Below are positions 30,274 to 43,429 of a stretch of 64,000 nucleotides of DNA, piece by piece. Origin of the DNA: Congeria kusceri (lineage: Eukaryota > Mollusca > Bivalvia > Myida > Dreissenidae); assembly GCA_027627225.1 (NCBI GenBank), contig JAPFQT010000422.1:10001-74000 (forward strand). The letters are read 5' to 3'. The stretch's first letter is position 1. Each line of letters opens with the position of its first letter. The position numbers and the translations under genes are program-made. The notes beneath the pieces are model-generated. The model was not told where the DNA came from. It did no database searches and saw only the letters and a list, made by a program, of their open reading frames with translations.

Positions 30274-30829
30274 TAATAATAATAACAACAATAATAATAA
30301 TATAAGAATAACAACAATAATATTAATATTATAAATGATTAAGTGTGATAGAATTTAATTTCATTATACTATTACATTGTATTAATTATAAATAAATGTT
30401 AACAGTCTAATCATTATAAGTATAATTAGTAGTAGTCGTATATCAATATAGTTGCATAACCTGGTCTATAGATATACCAATTTTTAGTTATATAATATAT
30501 TTACAAATAGTAATTTATATAGTTATATACATAGTTATATAGTTATAACCGTACATAAGGGTCACAATATATGTTTTCTTGTCGTCACCAGTGAATACCG
30601 TTATTATGAATGCTATACGAGTTCGTACTTGCTGTTACGGCTACACGCCCCAATTAGCGGTACTCGGGTCTCATCGGTGGCCTGCAAGCGGATTACCACG
30701 TGTCGCGAGGAAACTGCTGTTCCACGGGCGGGGGTGCTGCCCGACTGAGCTCGGTTCAGATCGCTGCGGACGCCCAAACATCGACGCACGGCCTGAAACA
30801 TTCCATGGCTGATTATTGGTTCTGGTTAA

Positions 30830-31017
30830 GTGGGCCGATCCCGGAGGTACTGCAATACCGGGCCAACCCGTGACGAGAGCGGAGCAAGCCCCTGACATCT
30901 CATCTGTGTCCAAAAATCAGTTTAATATCGAAGTCCCCCAATGGGGGACGTATCAGATATTAAGCTGATAAGAACAGATACTACACTTTGATCTTAGCCA
31001 AAAGGCCGAGAAGCGAT
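30830..31017 (-). ncRNA. U2: U2 spliceosomal snRNA (intact)
   Basis: 188 nt, block 3. Confidence 0.97.
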
Positions 31018-31509
31018 ACCGTCTCCATTCCTGGAAAGCCTTATGTACGAACCAGTTATATTCGTCGCACGTTTTGCCACGGACACACGAAATGTACGAT
31101 GCGCGCTCGTCGTTCGCCATAATGGCGCGCGCTCGTGATTTAGAATGCATCCCCGTAGACATATGTCACGTGCGCATGCCAGAATCACACGAAAATTTCA
31201 TCGTACGCTAATGTTGTGTACTTCCGGTTTGAAACGTTTTCCGACGTCGACTAACAGTCAATCGAGTGGCTTGTGCTTGCGTTCGATGAATCCGCGCTTT
31301 AACATAATTATTTATGAAATTCAACCTCACATAACGAACACATAGAAACATTCTTGCCTTCAGCTGAAAGAGTCAACTTCAGTCGCGGTGCACACTGGCA
31401 AGCAACATGAAACAAAAACTACCAACATAAACATCATCAAAAGCACCAAAAGCAACAGTACGTTGTTAGTACGGAATAGTGCGACAAAAAAAGAAAACAA
31501 AAACGGAAA

Positions 31510-31629
31510 AAGTCTACAGCACCCGGTATTCCCAGGCGGTCACCCATCCAAGTACTAACCGGGCTCGACGTTGCTTAACTTCGGTGATCGGACGAGAACC
31601 GGTGTTTTCAACGTGATATGGCCGTAGAC
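31510..31629 (-). rRNA. 5S: 5S ribosomal RNA
   Basis: Block 3, second unit. Confidence 0.97.
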
Positions 31630-31798
31630 ACTAACAGTCGAAAATATTCGCATTATATACGGAGAGCAGAGTAAGCAGTGTCTATTTTTAGAACAAGGCA
31701 AAACTCACAAATATTAACTTTCGGTATAGCCCATGAATCGAATAAACTATTTACACCAGAAGTACATACATAATTATAATACAACACCTACGAAGAAC

Positions 31799-31845
<47 letters not shown>

Positions 31846-32401
31846 TAATAATAATAACAACAATAATAATAATATAAGAATAACAACAATAATATTAATA
31901 TTATAAATGATTAAGTGTGATAGAATTTAATTTCATTATACTATTACATTGTATTAATTATAAATAAATGTTAACAGTCTAATCATTATAAGTATAATTA
32001 GTAGTAGTCGTATATCAATATAGTTGCATAACCTGGTCTATAGATATACCAATTTTTAGTTATATAATATATTTACAAATAGTAATTTATATAGTTATAT
32101 ACATAGTTATATAGTTATAACCGTACATAAGGGTCACAATATATGTTTTCTTGTCGTCACCAGTGAATACCGTTATTATGAATGCTATACGAGTTCGTAC
32201 TTGCTGTTACGGCTACACGCCCCAATTAGCGGTACTCGGGTCTCATCGGTGGCCTGCAAGCGGATTACCACGTGTCGCGAGGAAACTGCTGTTCCACGGG
32301 CGGGGGTGCTGCCCGACTGAGCTCGGTTCAGATCGCTGCGGACGCCCAAACATCGACGCACGGCCTGAAACATTCCATGGCTGATTATTGGTTCTGGTTA
32401 A

Positions 32402-32589
32402 GTGGGCCGATCCCGGAGGTACTGCAATACCGGGCCAACCCGTGACGAGAGCGGAGCAAGCCCCTGACATCTCATCTGTGTCCAAAAATCAGTTTAATAT
32501 CGAAGTCCCCCAATGGGGGACGTATCAGATATTAAGCTGATAAGAACAGATACTACACTTTGATCTTAGCCAAAAGGCCGAGAAGCGAT
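32402..32589 (-). ncRNA. U2: U2 spliceosomal snRNA (intact)
   Basis: 188 nt, block 3. Confidence 0.97.
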
Positions 32590-33081
32590 ACCGTCTCCAT
32601 TCCTGGAAAGCCTTATGTACGAACCAGTTATATTCGTCGCACGTTTTGCCACGGACACACGAAATGTACGATGCGCGCTCGTCGTTCGCCATAATGGCGC
32701 GCGCTCGTGATTTAGAATGCATCCCCGTAGACATATGTCACGTGCGCATGCCAGAATCACACGAAAATTTCATCGTACGCTAATGTTGTGTACTTCCGGT
32801 TTGAAACGTTTTCCGACGTCGACTAACAGTCAATCGAGTGGCTTGTGCTTGCGTTCGATGAATCCGCGCTTTAACATAATTATTTATGAAATTCAACCTC
32901 ACATAACGAACACATAGAAACATTCTTGCCTTCAGCTGAAAGAGTCAACTTCAGTCGCGGTGCACACTGGCAAGCAACATGAAACAAAAACTACCAACAT
33001 AAACATCATCAAAAGCACCAAAAGCAACAGTACGTTGTTAGTACGGAATAGTGCGACAAAAAAAGAAAACAAAAACGGAAA

Positions 33082-33201
33082 AAGTCTACAGCACCCGGTA
33101 TTCCCAGGCGGTCACCCATCCAAGTACTAACCGGGCTCGACGTTGCTTAACTTCGGTGATCGGACGAGAACCGGTGTTTTCAACGTGATATGGCCGTAGA
33201 C
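33082..33201 (-). rRNA. 5S: 5S ribosomal RNA
   Basis: Block 3, third unit. Confidence 0.97.
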
Positions 33202-33370
33202 ACTAACAGTCGAAAATATTCGCATTATATACGGAGAGCAGAGTAAGCAGTGTCTATTTTTAGAACAAGGCAAAACTCACAAATATTAACTTTCGGTATA
33301 GCCCATGAATCGAATAAACTATTTACACCAGAAGTACATACATAATTATAATACAACACCTACGAAGAAC

Positions 33371-33417
<47 letters not shown>

Positions 33418-33973
33418 TAATAATAATAACAACAATAATAATAATATAAGAATAACAACAATAATATTAATATTATAAATGATTAAGTGTGATAGAATTT
33501 AATTTCATTATACTATTACATTGTATTAATTATAAATAAATGTTAACAGTCTAATCATTATAAGTATAATTAGTAGTAGTCGTATATCAATATAGTTGCA
33601 TAACCTGGTCTATAGATATACCAATTTTTAGTTATATAATATATTTACAAATAGTAATTTATATAGTTATATACATAGTTATATAGTTATAACCGTACAT
33701 AAGGGTCACAATATATGTTTTCTTGTCGTCACCAGTGAATACCGTTATTATGAATGCTATACGAGTTCGTACTTGCTGTTACGGCTACACGCCCCAATTA
33801 GCGGTACTCGGGTCTCATCGGTGGCCTGCAAGCGGATTACCACGTGTCGCGAGGAAACTGCTGTTCCACGGGCGGGGGTGCTGCCCGACTGAGCTCGGTT
33901 CAGATCGCTGCGGACGCCCAAACATCGACGCACGGCCTGAAACATTCCATGGCTGATTATTGGTTCTGGTTAA

Positions 33974-34161
33974 GTGGGCCGATCCCGGAGGTACTGCAAT
34001 ACCGGGCCAACCCGTGACGAGAGCGGAGCAAGCCCCTGACATCTCATCTGTGTCCAAAAATCAGTTTAATATCGAAGTCCCCCAATGGGGGACGTATCAG
34101 ATATTAAGCTGATAAGAACAGATACTACACTTTGATCTTAGCCAAAAGGCCGAGAAGCGAT
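33974..34161 (-). ncRNA. U2: U2 spliceosomal snRNA (intact)
   Basis: 188 nt, block 3. Confidence 0.97.
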
Positions 34162-34653
34162 ACCGTCTCCATTCCTGGAAAGCCTTATGTACGAACCAGT
34201 TATATTCGTCGCACGTTTTGCCACGGACACACGAAATGTACGATGCGCGCTCGTCGTTCGCCATAATGGCGCGCGCTCGTGATTTAGAATGCATCCCCGT
34301 AGACATATGTCACGTGCGCATGCCAGAATCACACGAAAATTTCATCGTACGCTAATGTTGTGTACTTCCGGTTTGAAACGTTTTCCGACGTCGACTAACA
34401 GTCAATCGAGTGGCTTGTGCTTGCGTTCGATGAATCCGCGCTTTAACATAATTATTTATGAAATTCAACCTCACATAACGAACACATAGAAACATTCTTG
34501 CCTTCAGCTGAAAGAGTCAACTTCAGTCGCGGTGCACACTGGCAAGCAACATGAAACAAAAACTACCAACATAAACATCATCAAAAGCACCAAAAGCAAC
34601 AGTACGTTGTTAGTACGGAATAGTGCGACAAAAAAAGAAAACAAAAACGGAAA

Positions 34654-34773
34654 AAGTCTACAGCACCCGGTATTCCCAGGCGGTCACCCATCCAAGTACT
34701 AACCGGGCTCGACGTTGCTTAACTTCGGTGATCGGACGAGAACCGGTGTTTTCAACGTGATATGGCCGTAGAC
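34654..34773 (-). rRNA. 5S: 5S ribosomal RNA
   Basis: Block 3, fourth unit. Confidence 0.97.
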
Positions 34774-34942
34774 ACTAACAGTCGAAAATATTCGCATTAT
34801 ATACGGAGAGCAGAGTAAGCAGTGTCTATTTTTAGAACAAGGCAAAACTCACAAATATTAACTTTCGGTATAGCCCATGAATCGAATAAACTATTTACAC
34901 CAGAAGTACATACATAATTATAATACAACACCTACGAAGAAC

Positions 34943-34989
<47 letters not shown>

Positions 34990-35545
34990 TAATAATAATA
35001 ACAACAATAATAATAATATAAGAATAACAACAATAATATTAATATTATAAATGATTAAGTGTGATAGAATTTAATTTCATTATACTATTACATTGTATTA
35101 ATTATAAATAAATGTTAACAGTCTAATCATTATAAGTATAATTAGTAGTAGTCGTATATCAATATAGTTGCATAACCTGGTCTATAGATATACCAATTTT
35201 TAGTTATATAATATATTTACAAATAGTAATTTATATAGTTATATACATAGTTATATAGTTATAACCGTACATAAGGGTCACAATATATGTTTTCTTGTCG
35301 TCACCAGTGAATACCGTTATTATGAATGCTATACGAGTTCGTACTTGCTGTTACGGCTACACGCCCCAATTAGCGGTACTCGGGTCTCATCGGTGGCCTG
35401 CAAGCGGATTACCACGTGTCGCGAGGAAACTGCTGTTCCACGGGCGGGGGTGCTGCCCGACTGAGCTCGGTTCAGATCGCTGCGGACGCCCAAACATCGA
35501 CGCACGGCCTGAAACATTCCATGGCTGATTATTGGTTCTGGTTAA

Positions 35546-35733
35546 GTGGGCCGATCCCGGAGGTACTGCAATACCGGGCCAACCCGTGACGAGAGCGGAG
35601 CAAGCCCCTGACATCTCATCTGTGTCCAAAAATCAGTTTAATATCGAAGTCCCCCAATGGGGGACGTATCAGATATTAAGCTGATAAGAACAGATACTAC
35701 ACTTTGATCTTAGCCAAAAGGCCGAGAAGCGAT
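35546..35733 (-). ncRNA. U2: U2 spliceosomal snRNA (intact)
   Basis: 188 nt, block 3. Confidence 0.97.
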
Positions 35734-36225
35734 ACCGTCTCCATTCCTGGAAAGCCTTATGTACGAACCAGTTATATTCGTCGCACGTTTTGCCACGGAC
35801 ACACGAAATGTACGATGCGCGCTCGTCGTTCGCCATAATGGCGCGCGCTCGTGATTTAGAATGCATCCCCGTAGACATATGTCACGTGCGCATGCCAGAA
35901 TCACACGAAAATTTCATCGTACGCTAATGTTGTGTACTTCCGGTTTGAAACGTTTTCCGACGTCGACTAACAGTCAATCGAGTGGCTTGTGCTTGCGTTC
36001 GATGAATCCGCGCTTTAACATAATTATTTATGAAATTCAACCTCACATAACGAACACATAGAAACATTCTTGCCTTCAGCTGAAAGAGTCAACTTCAGTC
36101 GCGGTGCACACTGGCAAGCAACATGAAACAAAAACTACCAACATAAACATCATCAAAAGCACCAAAAGCAACAGTACGTTGTTAGTACGGAATAGTGCGA
36201 CAAAAAAAGAAAACAAAAACGGAAA

Positions 36226-36345
36226 AAGTCTACAGCACCCGGTATTCCCAGGCGGTCACCCATCCAAGTACTAACCGGGCTCGACGTTGCTTAACTTCGG
36301 TGATCGGACGAGAACCGGTGTTTTCAACGTGATATGGCCGTAGAC
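36226..36345 (-). rRNA. 5S: 5S ribosomal RNA
   Basis: Block 3, fifth unit. Confidence 0.97.
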
Positions 36346-36514
36346 ACTAACAGTCGAAAATATTCGCATTATATACGGAGAGCAGAGTAAGCAGTGTCTA
36401 TTTTTAGAACAAGGCAAAACTCACAAATATTAACTTTCGGTATAGCCCATGAATCGAATAAACTATTTACACCAGAAGTACATACATAATTATAATACAA
36501 CACCTACGAAGAAC

Positions 36515-36561
<47 letters not shown>

Positions 36562-37117
36562 TAATAATAATAACAACAATAATAATAATATAAGAATAAC
36601 AACAATAATATTAATATTATAAATGATTAAGTGTGATAGAATTTAATTTCATTATACTATTACATTGTATTAATTATAAATAAATGTTAACAGTCTAATC
36701 ATTATAAGTATAATTAGTAGTAGTCGTATATCAATATAGTTGCATAACCTGGTCTATAGATATACCAATTTTTAGTTATATAATATATTTACAAATAGTA
36801 ATTTATATAGTTATATACATAGTTATATAGTTATAACCGTACATAAGGGTCACAATATATGTTTTCTTGTCGTCACCAGTGAATACCGTTATTATGAATG
36901 CTATACGAGTTCGTACTTGCTGTTACGGCTACACGCCCCAATTAGCGGTACTCGGGTCTCATCGGTGGCCTGCAAGCGGATTACCACGTGTCGCGAGGAA
37001 ACTGCTGTTCCACGGGCGGGGGTGCTGCCCGACTGAGCTCGGTTCAGATCGCTGCGGACGCCCAAACATCGACGCACGGCCTGAAACATTCCATGGCTGA
37101 TTATTGGTTCTGGTTAA

Positions 37118-37305
37118 GTGGGCCGATCCCGGAGGTACTGCAATACCGGGCCAACCCGTGACGAGAGCGGAGCAAGCCCCTGACATCTCATCTGTGTCCA
37201 AAAATCAGTTTAATATCGAAGTCCCCCAATGGGGGACGTATCAGATATTAAGCTGATAAGAACAGATACTACACTTTGATCTTAGCCAAAAGGCCGAGAA
37301 GCGAT
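37118..37305 (-). ncRNA. U2: U2 spliceosomal snRNA (intact)
   Basis: 188 nt, block 3; last intact U2 before element copy 4. Confidence 0.97.
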
Positions 37306-37797
37306 ACCGTCTCCATTCCTGGAAAGCCTTATGTACGAACCAGTTATATTCGTCGCACGTTTTGCCACGGACACACGAAATGTACGATGCGCGCTCGTCG
37401 TTCGCCATAATGGCGCGCGCTCGTGATTTAGAATGCATCCCCGTAGACATATGTCACGTGCGCATGCCAGAATCACACGAAAATTTCATCGTACGCTAAT
37501 GTTGTGTACTTCCGGTTTGAAACGTTTTCCGACGTCGACTAACAGTCAATCGAGTGGCTTGTGCTTGCGTTCGATGAATCCGCGCTTTAACATAATTATT
37601 TATGAAATTCAACCTCACATAACGAACACATAGAAACATTCTTGCCTTCAGCTGAAAGAGTCAACTTCAGTCGCGGTGCACACTGGCAAGCAACATGAAA
37701 CAAAAACTACCAACATAAACATCATCAAAAGCACCAAAAGCAACAGTACGTTGTTAGTACGGAATAGTGCGACAAAAAAAGAAAACAAAAACGGAAA

Positions 37798-37917
37798 AAG
37801 TCTACAGCACCCGGTATTCCCAGGCGGTCACCCATCCAAGTACTAACCGGGCTCGACGTTGCTTAACTTCGGTGATCGGACGAGAACCGGTGTTTTCAAC
37901 GTGATATGGCCGTAGAC
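37798..37917 (-). rRNA. 5S: 5S ribosomal RNA
   Basis: Block 3, sixth unit. Confidence 0.97.
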
Positions 37918-38086
37918 ACTAACAGTCGAAAATATTCGCATTATATACGGAGAGCAGAGTAAGCAGTGTCTATTTTTAGAACAAGGCAAAACTCACAAAT
38001 ATTAACTTTCGGTATAGCCCATGAATCGAATAAACTATTTACACCAGAAGTACATACATAATTATAATACAACACCTACGAAGAAC

Positions 38087-38133
<47 letters not shown>

Positions 38134-38689
38134 TAATAATAATAACAACAATAATAATAATATAAGAATAACAACAATAATATTAATATTATAAATGATT
38201 AAGTGTGATAGAATTTAATTTCATTATACTATTACATTGTATTAATTATAAATAAATGTTAACAGTCTAATCATTATAAGTATAATTAGTAGTAGTCGTA
38301 TATCAATATAGTTGCATAACCTGGTCTATAGATATACCAATTTTTAGTTATATAATATATTTACAAATAGTAATTTATATAGTTATATACATAGTTATAT
38401 AGTTATAACCGTACATAAGGGTCACAATATATGTTTTCTTGTCGTCACCAGTGAATACCGTTATTATGAATGCTATACGAGTTCGTACTTGCTGTTACGG
38501 CTACACGCCCCAATTAGCGGTACTCGGGTCTCATCGGTGGCCTGCAAGCGGATTACCACGTGTCGCGAGGAAACTGCTGTTCCACGGGCGGGGGTGCTGC
38601 CCGACTGAGCTCGGTTCAGATCGCTGCGGACGCCCAAACATCGACGCACGGCCTGAAACATTCCATGGCTGATTATTGGTTCTGGTTAA

Positions 38690-38841
38690 GTGGGCCGATC
38701 CCGGAGGTACTGCAATACCGGGCCAACCCGTGACGAGAGCGGAGCAAGCCCCTGACATCTCATCTGTGTCCAAAAATCAGTTTAATATCGAAGTCCCCCA
38801 ATGGGGGACGTATCAGATATTAAGCTGATAAGAACAGATAC
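38690..38841 (-). pseudogene. U2 3' fragment, nt 37-188
   Basis: 152 nt, joined to the A9 tail of element copy 4. Confidence 0.95.
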
Positions 38842-39949
38842 TTTTTTTTTCTCTTTCATAAAACTTTATTCATGAAATTAATTTTTCTGGGCAGTAAAGC
38901 GGCCCAGGGCCCGATATAAAGATACTAAATTGAATCTAGATGGTAGAAAATGACTTCAACATGGATATAAAAATACAAAACAGTCTTTGACGTCGGCAGG
39001 TATGATTAACACTATCACAGTCTTTCACGTCTGCACGTTTAAAATACTATCACAGATGGTGAACAATCACATATATCACATATTTATGGTAGAAAACACA
39101 TAACAGTCTTTGACGTCTGCACGTAATAAACACTGAATTTTAAAATAATAGTCTTAGATTGATATTATACAAACAGTTTCACAAACCTGTATGTATCGGG
39201 CGCTGCTAGTATATCAATGGATCAACAATAAATTTAAAGTATACAGAATATATGAAGAAATGTCACGTACTTAATAATACCAGTGGAATATTACATTACC
39301 ATATGAAAAGAAATAAATAAAAATCAAAGGGGAAGTGCAAGCAGGTGGCGGCGTCTCCCGGATGACGAGGCTCGGGCCTCCCCATCTGCAAAAGGCCACC
39401 AACCGCCCGCAGACATCCGTAGTCTACAGCGGAGCTGGGTGCAGAGCCGTCGGCGAGATCGTGGTGGACATAACCACAACCTCCCCTCGGGCCCCGAAAC
39501 CAAGCACAGCCTGAAAAACGTGACATAGTAATGAAAGGAGGTACTTACTAAATATATAAAGAAATAATCCATTGATAAAAGAAAGGTTAGTCAGTCGTTC
39601 TATAGGACCTACATGAGTGAATATGAGGCAATGGTATGGCGTGGCTACATAGTGATGAAGTATGAGTGATATGGATATGAAAGCATGAAATGAAATGATT
39701 CCCAATACTGGGTTACACAACAAATATGAAAACCATGACTGAAATGGAAACACTACGGAACGACCATGAAACAGGATGATGCAATATACAATACAACACT
39801 TTACACAATACACTACAGTATAGTTCATAAAGAACAAAATCTCCCACTTTCCGCTGGCAGGATGACAGCCCCAGGGCTCACCAGGTCACCATCCGGCTGC
39901 CATCATCCTGAAAGCAGAAAGAAGAAGAAAACAGCAGAAAGAAAACTTG
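38842..39949 (-). other. 3' UTR of element copy 4
   Basis: 1,108 nt. It shares with copy 5 a C at 39300 where all other copies have A, besides the variants common to copies 2, 4 and 5. Layout as in copy 2. Confidence 0.85.
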
Positions 39950-42900
39950 TTACAATTTATACTTTTTGACATAAAATTCTACAAAAGCATCTTTACCAAA
40001 AATAAGTTCATTGTTTACTGTACCAATGATGTCATATAATCCCCATGTTTCTAAAAATTTGTATTCATTCATTCTTTTAAAATCCACAATTATTCTTAAT
40101 CTTAATAATGACAAAAACATGGAAATACTGTCAACAATTTTAAAATGCTTATTGTGATGCTTGGTTTGGTTTCTAATGTACCAAATAACATACCTTGAAA
40201 TTGACAAAAGGACCAAAAATGTGTAATTATGGCCTACACTGTCTGATTTAAAATCAAAAAATCTAAACATCTTTTCAGAAAGAGTAATTTTGGTATCTGA
40301 TGCAATATTTAATAAGTATAATACTACTCTATTTAACGTGTTGAAAAAAGAACATTCTATAAATAAGTGAGAAACAGTTTCAATATTCTTGCAAAAATAG
40401 CAATGTTTCATTTTAGAAATTCCTTTTAAATAAAGGTAGTAATTTACATAAGTTACATCATGAAGTAAGGTAAAACAAATATTTCTGTGACATGGGTCAA
40501 TAGCATTTGAAAAAACATTTTTAAAGGAAGTTGAAAAGTGAATTTGTGGAAAATTCACTTTGCATTTTACATTTGTATCTTCTACTTGTAACAATGTAAG
40601 GTAAAATTCTTTTGTTGTAATGTTCATAAAATTAACATCTTCTTGCATTTTTAAAATAGTATTTAAAGCTTTGAGACAATTTTCATAGAAAACAGGTACA
40701 CAATCACTTTTTGGATATGAATTACTTTCAAATTTCTTATTGTATTTTCTTAGTTTAAAACCTATCCAGTATTTAGTAAAATGTGTCCATGGTGCTTTAT
40801 AATCAGATATAAACTTTTGCAAATGCGATAATAATAAAGAATACCATTTATATAGGACATTTGGTACGTTTAAACCGCCATTTATGAACGGTAAATATAA
40901 GGTTTTCCTAGATACAGGTTCGAAAGAAGATGACCAAATAAATTTAAAACAAGCTTTTTGAAACATATTGATATATATTTGGGGCAAACTTCCTGCACTT
41001 ATATAATACAAAATTTTTGAAAATGCTAATGAATTCAAAATGGTGCTTTTACCTTTATATGAAAGTTTAAAGGATGTACATAAATTAAGTACTTTACTGA
41101 ATTTTAAAAATAAATTAGACCATATTTCATCATAGTTTATGTCATATCCAAAATAGTAACCTAAGACTTTACAATGTTTTACCCATGAAATTCCAAAAGG
41201 GTGATCGGATCTACTTTTCCATTTTCCAATGAAAACACCATTAGATTTCTTATAATTAATTTTGGATCTACTTATTGATTCGAAAAGTTTGACATCTTTA
41301 AAGAAATGGGATATGGACACATCATCTGATAAAATTGAAGTGTTGTCATCAGCGTATGCAGAAATTTTTACTTCTAAGTTTGAACCAGGCACTTTAATTC
41401 CTTTAATCATTGGGTTATTTCTAATTTTTAGAATAAAAGGTTCTAAACATAAAACATACAAAAGAGGACTGAGTGAACAGCCTTGTCTTACAGATCTTGA
41501 TAATTCAAAAGGTGCAGATATATGATTGTTTACAATAACTGATGATTTTATATCAGCATATAGGACTTTAATAAAGGATATAAATTGTAGCGAAAAATTA
41601 AAAGATTTGAGAACATTATACATATAATCCCATGATACTCTGTCAAATGCTTTTTCCTGGTCTATGTTAATAAAACATGCAGAAATATTCTTTTGTTCAC
41701 AATAATCAAAAATATTTCTTAGTAGATGAACATTATCAAAAATAGTTTTTCCTTTTATTGAACAAGTTTGGCTGTCAGAAATAATAGACGGTAAAACAGC
41801 ACCTAATCTATTTGTTAAAATTTTTGAAAGAAGTTTTCTATCAACATTTAACAAGGAAATCGGTCTGTAATTTTTTACATCAGAAGTATTATTTTTATCT
41901 TTACATAGAAGTGTTATATATGATAACTTTTGTGATGAAGACATGTAACCTAATTCAATACATTTATCATAAATAGCTTTTAATACATTTCCAAACAAAT
42001 CAAAAAATTTCGAATAAAATTCTGCAGTCAGACCATCACTGCCAGGGGATTTATTTTTCTCCATGTCTTTTAAAGCAATTAAAATTTCTTCTGTCGTTAT
42101 ATTTTGTGATAACATTTCATTATCTTCATTGGAAACTTTGGGTAAATCATTTAAAAATAGGTCATTTAGAGAATCATTAACAGGTTCACTTGTATATAAT
42201 GTTGAATAAAAATCTCTAAAACTGTTTAAAACAGTTTCAGAAGATTTACAATCTGTTGCATTATAATTAATATATGTTATGGTTTTATTTAAGCCATGTG
42301 ACTGTTCAATGTTAGCAAAACAAGAAGAAGGATTTTCATTACTATCAATGAGTGTTGACTTGCTTCTAATAACAAAGCCTTTGTGTAACTCATTTTCTAA
42401 TTTAGTAATCTGTATTTTACATTCATGTTTTTCTTTTAAATCCGTAGATGTTTTATATTGGTTTCGTAAAAGTTTAACATTGCAATATATTTCATTTCGT
42501 TTACATTTACCGTAGTCAATGCAAAATTCTTTTATCAAAAGTTTCATATTTTCCCAGTATTCTAAAGTAATGTCATTAGTTCTTGATATAATTGCCCAAT
42601 AATATTTAAAAGCTTCAATAAAGTCATTGTCTTCTAAATATGAATTGTTAAATTTCCAATATGAATTACCAAAAGTAATGGTATGTTCAATATTTAATTC
42701 TAATAATACCAGATCATGATCTGAAATTGAGAAAGGCATATTAGTGCAATTTATAACATTTGTCTGTAATAATTTACTGACATAAAATCTATCTAATCTA
42801 CATCCTATATAAGAATTATCATCATCGCCTAATTTTCTAAACCATGTAACACATTTTTGTTTTGGGTATAAATATCTGTATGCATCAAATAAATTAAATT

Positions 42901-43423
42901 TAGAAACAATTTGTGACAGAGGGTTAGAACCAACACTTCCTCTATCAACATTACCACCAATTTTGTCTACTCTAGTATTTAAAACACAATTAAAATCTCC
43001 TGCTATTATTACATGTCTACTAGTGACTAAATGAGTATTTAAACTTTCAAAAAATTCATTCCTTTCATGTTCTATATTTGGAGCATAAATGTTAATAATT
43101 CTAAATTTAAAATCAAGAACAGATAAATCAACATAAAGTAATCTCCCTTCTAGGTCACTTTGAAAGCAATCTATTTTTATATTGGGATTTATTACAATAA
43201 TAGCAACACCTTTACATCGACCCTCTCCAAAGCTCCATACAATTTTATTTTTCAAAGTTAAAACCTTTTCAATATTCTTTGCAGTTATAAAATTATTAAC
43301 GTGAGTTTCTTGCAAACAAAGTATGTCAAAATTATTTGAAGACAAAAAGTTATGTAAAAAGAGTTGTCTTTCTTTGGTGATAAGACCGTTCACATTCAAA
43401 GTTGCTATTTTTAGATTTGCCAT
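39950..43423 (-). CDS. ORF2: APE endonuclease-reverse transcriptase (copy 4)
   Basis: 1157 aa, catalytic motifs intact. It has four private replacements: K167N (GSNPLS), I399V (SSETVLNS), I536L (KILTNRL) and a G-to-R change in SISRSKIN. It is the most diverged ORF2 in the window, but still lacks stops or frameshifts. Confidence 0.97.
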   Translation of the reverse strand: MANLKIATLNVNGLITKERQLFLHNFLSSNNFDILCLQETHVNNFITAKNIEKVLTLKNKIVWSFGEGRCKGVAIIVINPNIKIDCFQSDLEGRLLYVDLSVLDFKFRIINIYAPNIEHERNEFFESLNTHLVTSRHVIIAGDFNCVLNTRVDKIGGNVDRGSVGSNPLSQIVSKFNLFDAYRYLYPKQKCVTWFRKLGDDDNSYIGCRLDRFYVSKLLQTNVINCTNMPFSISDHDLVLLELNIEHTITFGNSYWKFNNSYLEDNDFIEAFKYYWAIISRTNDITLEYWENMKLLIKEFCIDYGKCKRNEIYCNVKLLRNQYKTSTDLKEKHECKIQITKLENELHKGFVIRSKSTLIDSNENPSSCFANIEQSHGLNKTITYINYNATDCKSSETVLNSFRDFYSTLYTSEPVNDSLNDLFLNDLPKVSNEDNEMLSQNITTEEILIALKDMEKNKSPGSDGLTAEFYSKFFDLFGNVLKAIYDKCIELGYMSSSQKLSYITLLCKDKNNTSDVKNYRPISLLNVDRKLLSKILTNRLGAVLPSIISDSQTCSIKGKTIFDNVHLLRNIFDYCEQKNISACFINIDQEKAFDRVSWDYMYNVLKSFNFSLQFISFIKVLYADIKSSVIVNNHISAPFELSRSVRQGCSLSPLLYVLCLEPFILKIRNNPMIKGIKVPGSNLEVKISAYADDNTSILSDDVSISHFFKDVKLFESISRSKINYKKSNGVFIGKWKSRSDHPFGISWVKHCKVLGYYFGYDINYDEIWSNLFLKFSKVLNLCTSFKLSYKGKSTILNSLAFSKILYYISAGSLPQIYINMFQKACFKFIWSSSFEPVSRKTLYLPFINGGLNVPNVLYKWYSLLLSHLQKFISDYKAPWTHFTKYWIGFKLRKYNKKFESNSYPKSDCVPVFYENCLKALNTILKMQEDVNFMNITTKEFYLTLLQVEDTNVKCKVNFPQIHFSTSFKNVFSNAIDPCHRNICFTLLHDVTYVNYYLYLKGISKMKHCYFCKNIETVSHLFIECSFFNTLNRVVLYLLNIASDTKITLSEKMFRFFDFKSDSVGHNYTFLVLLSISRYVIWYIRNQTKHHNKHFKIVDSISMFLSLLRLRIIVDFKRMNEYKFLETWGLYDIIGTVNNELIFGKDAFVEFYVKKYKL

Positions 43424-43429
43424 TTTGAT

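Larger units (their letters stand above)
29412..38841 (-). repeat. 5S-U2 tandem array, block 3 (six unit lengths)
   Basis: U2 5' ends at 29442, 31017, 32589, 34161, 35733 and 37305. The first unit (29443-31017) is 1,575 bp, the rest 1,572 bp. Six 5S genes and five intact U2 genes. Confidence 0.97.
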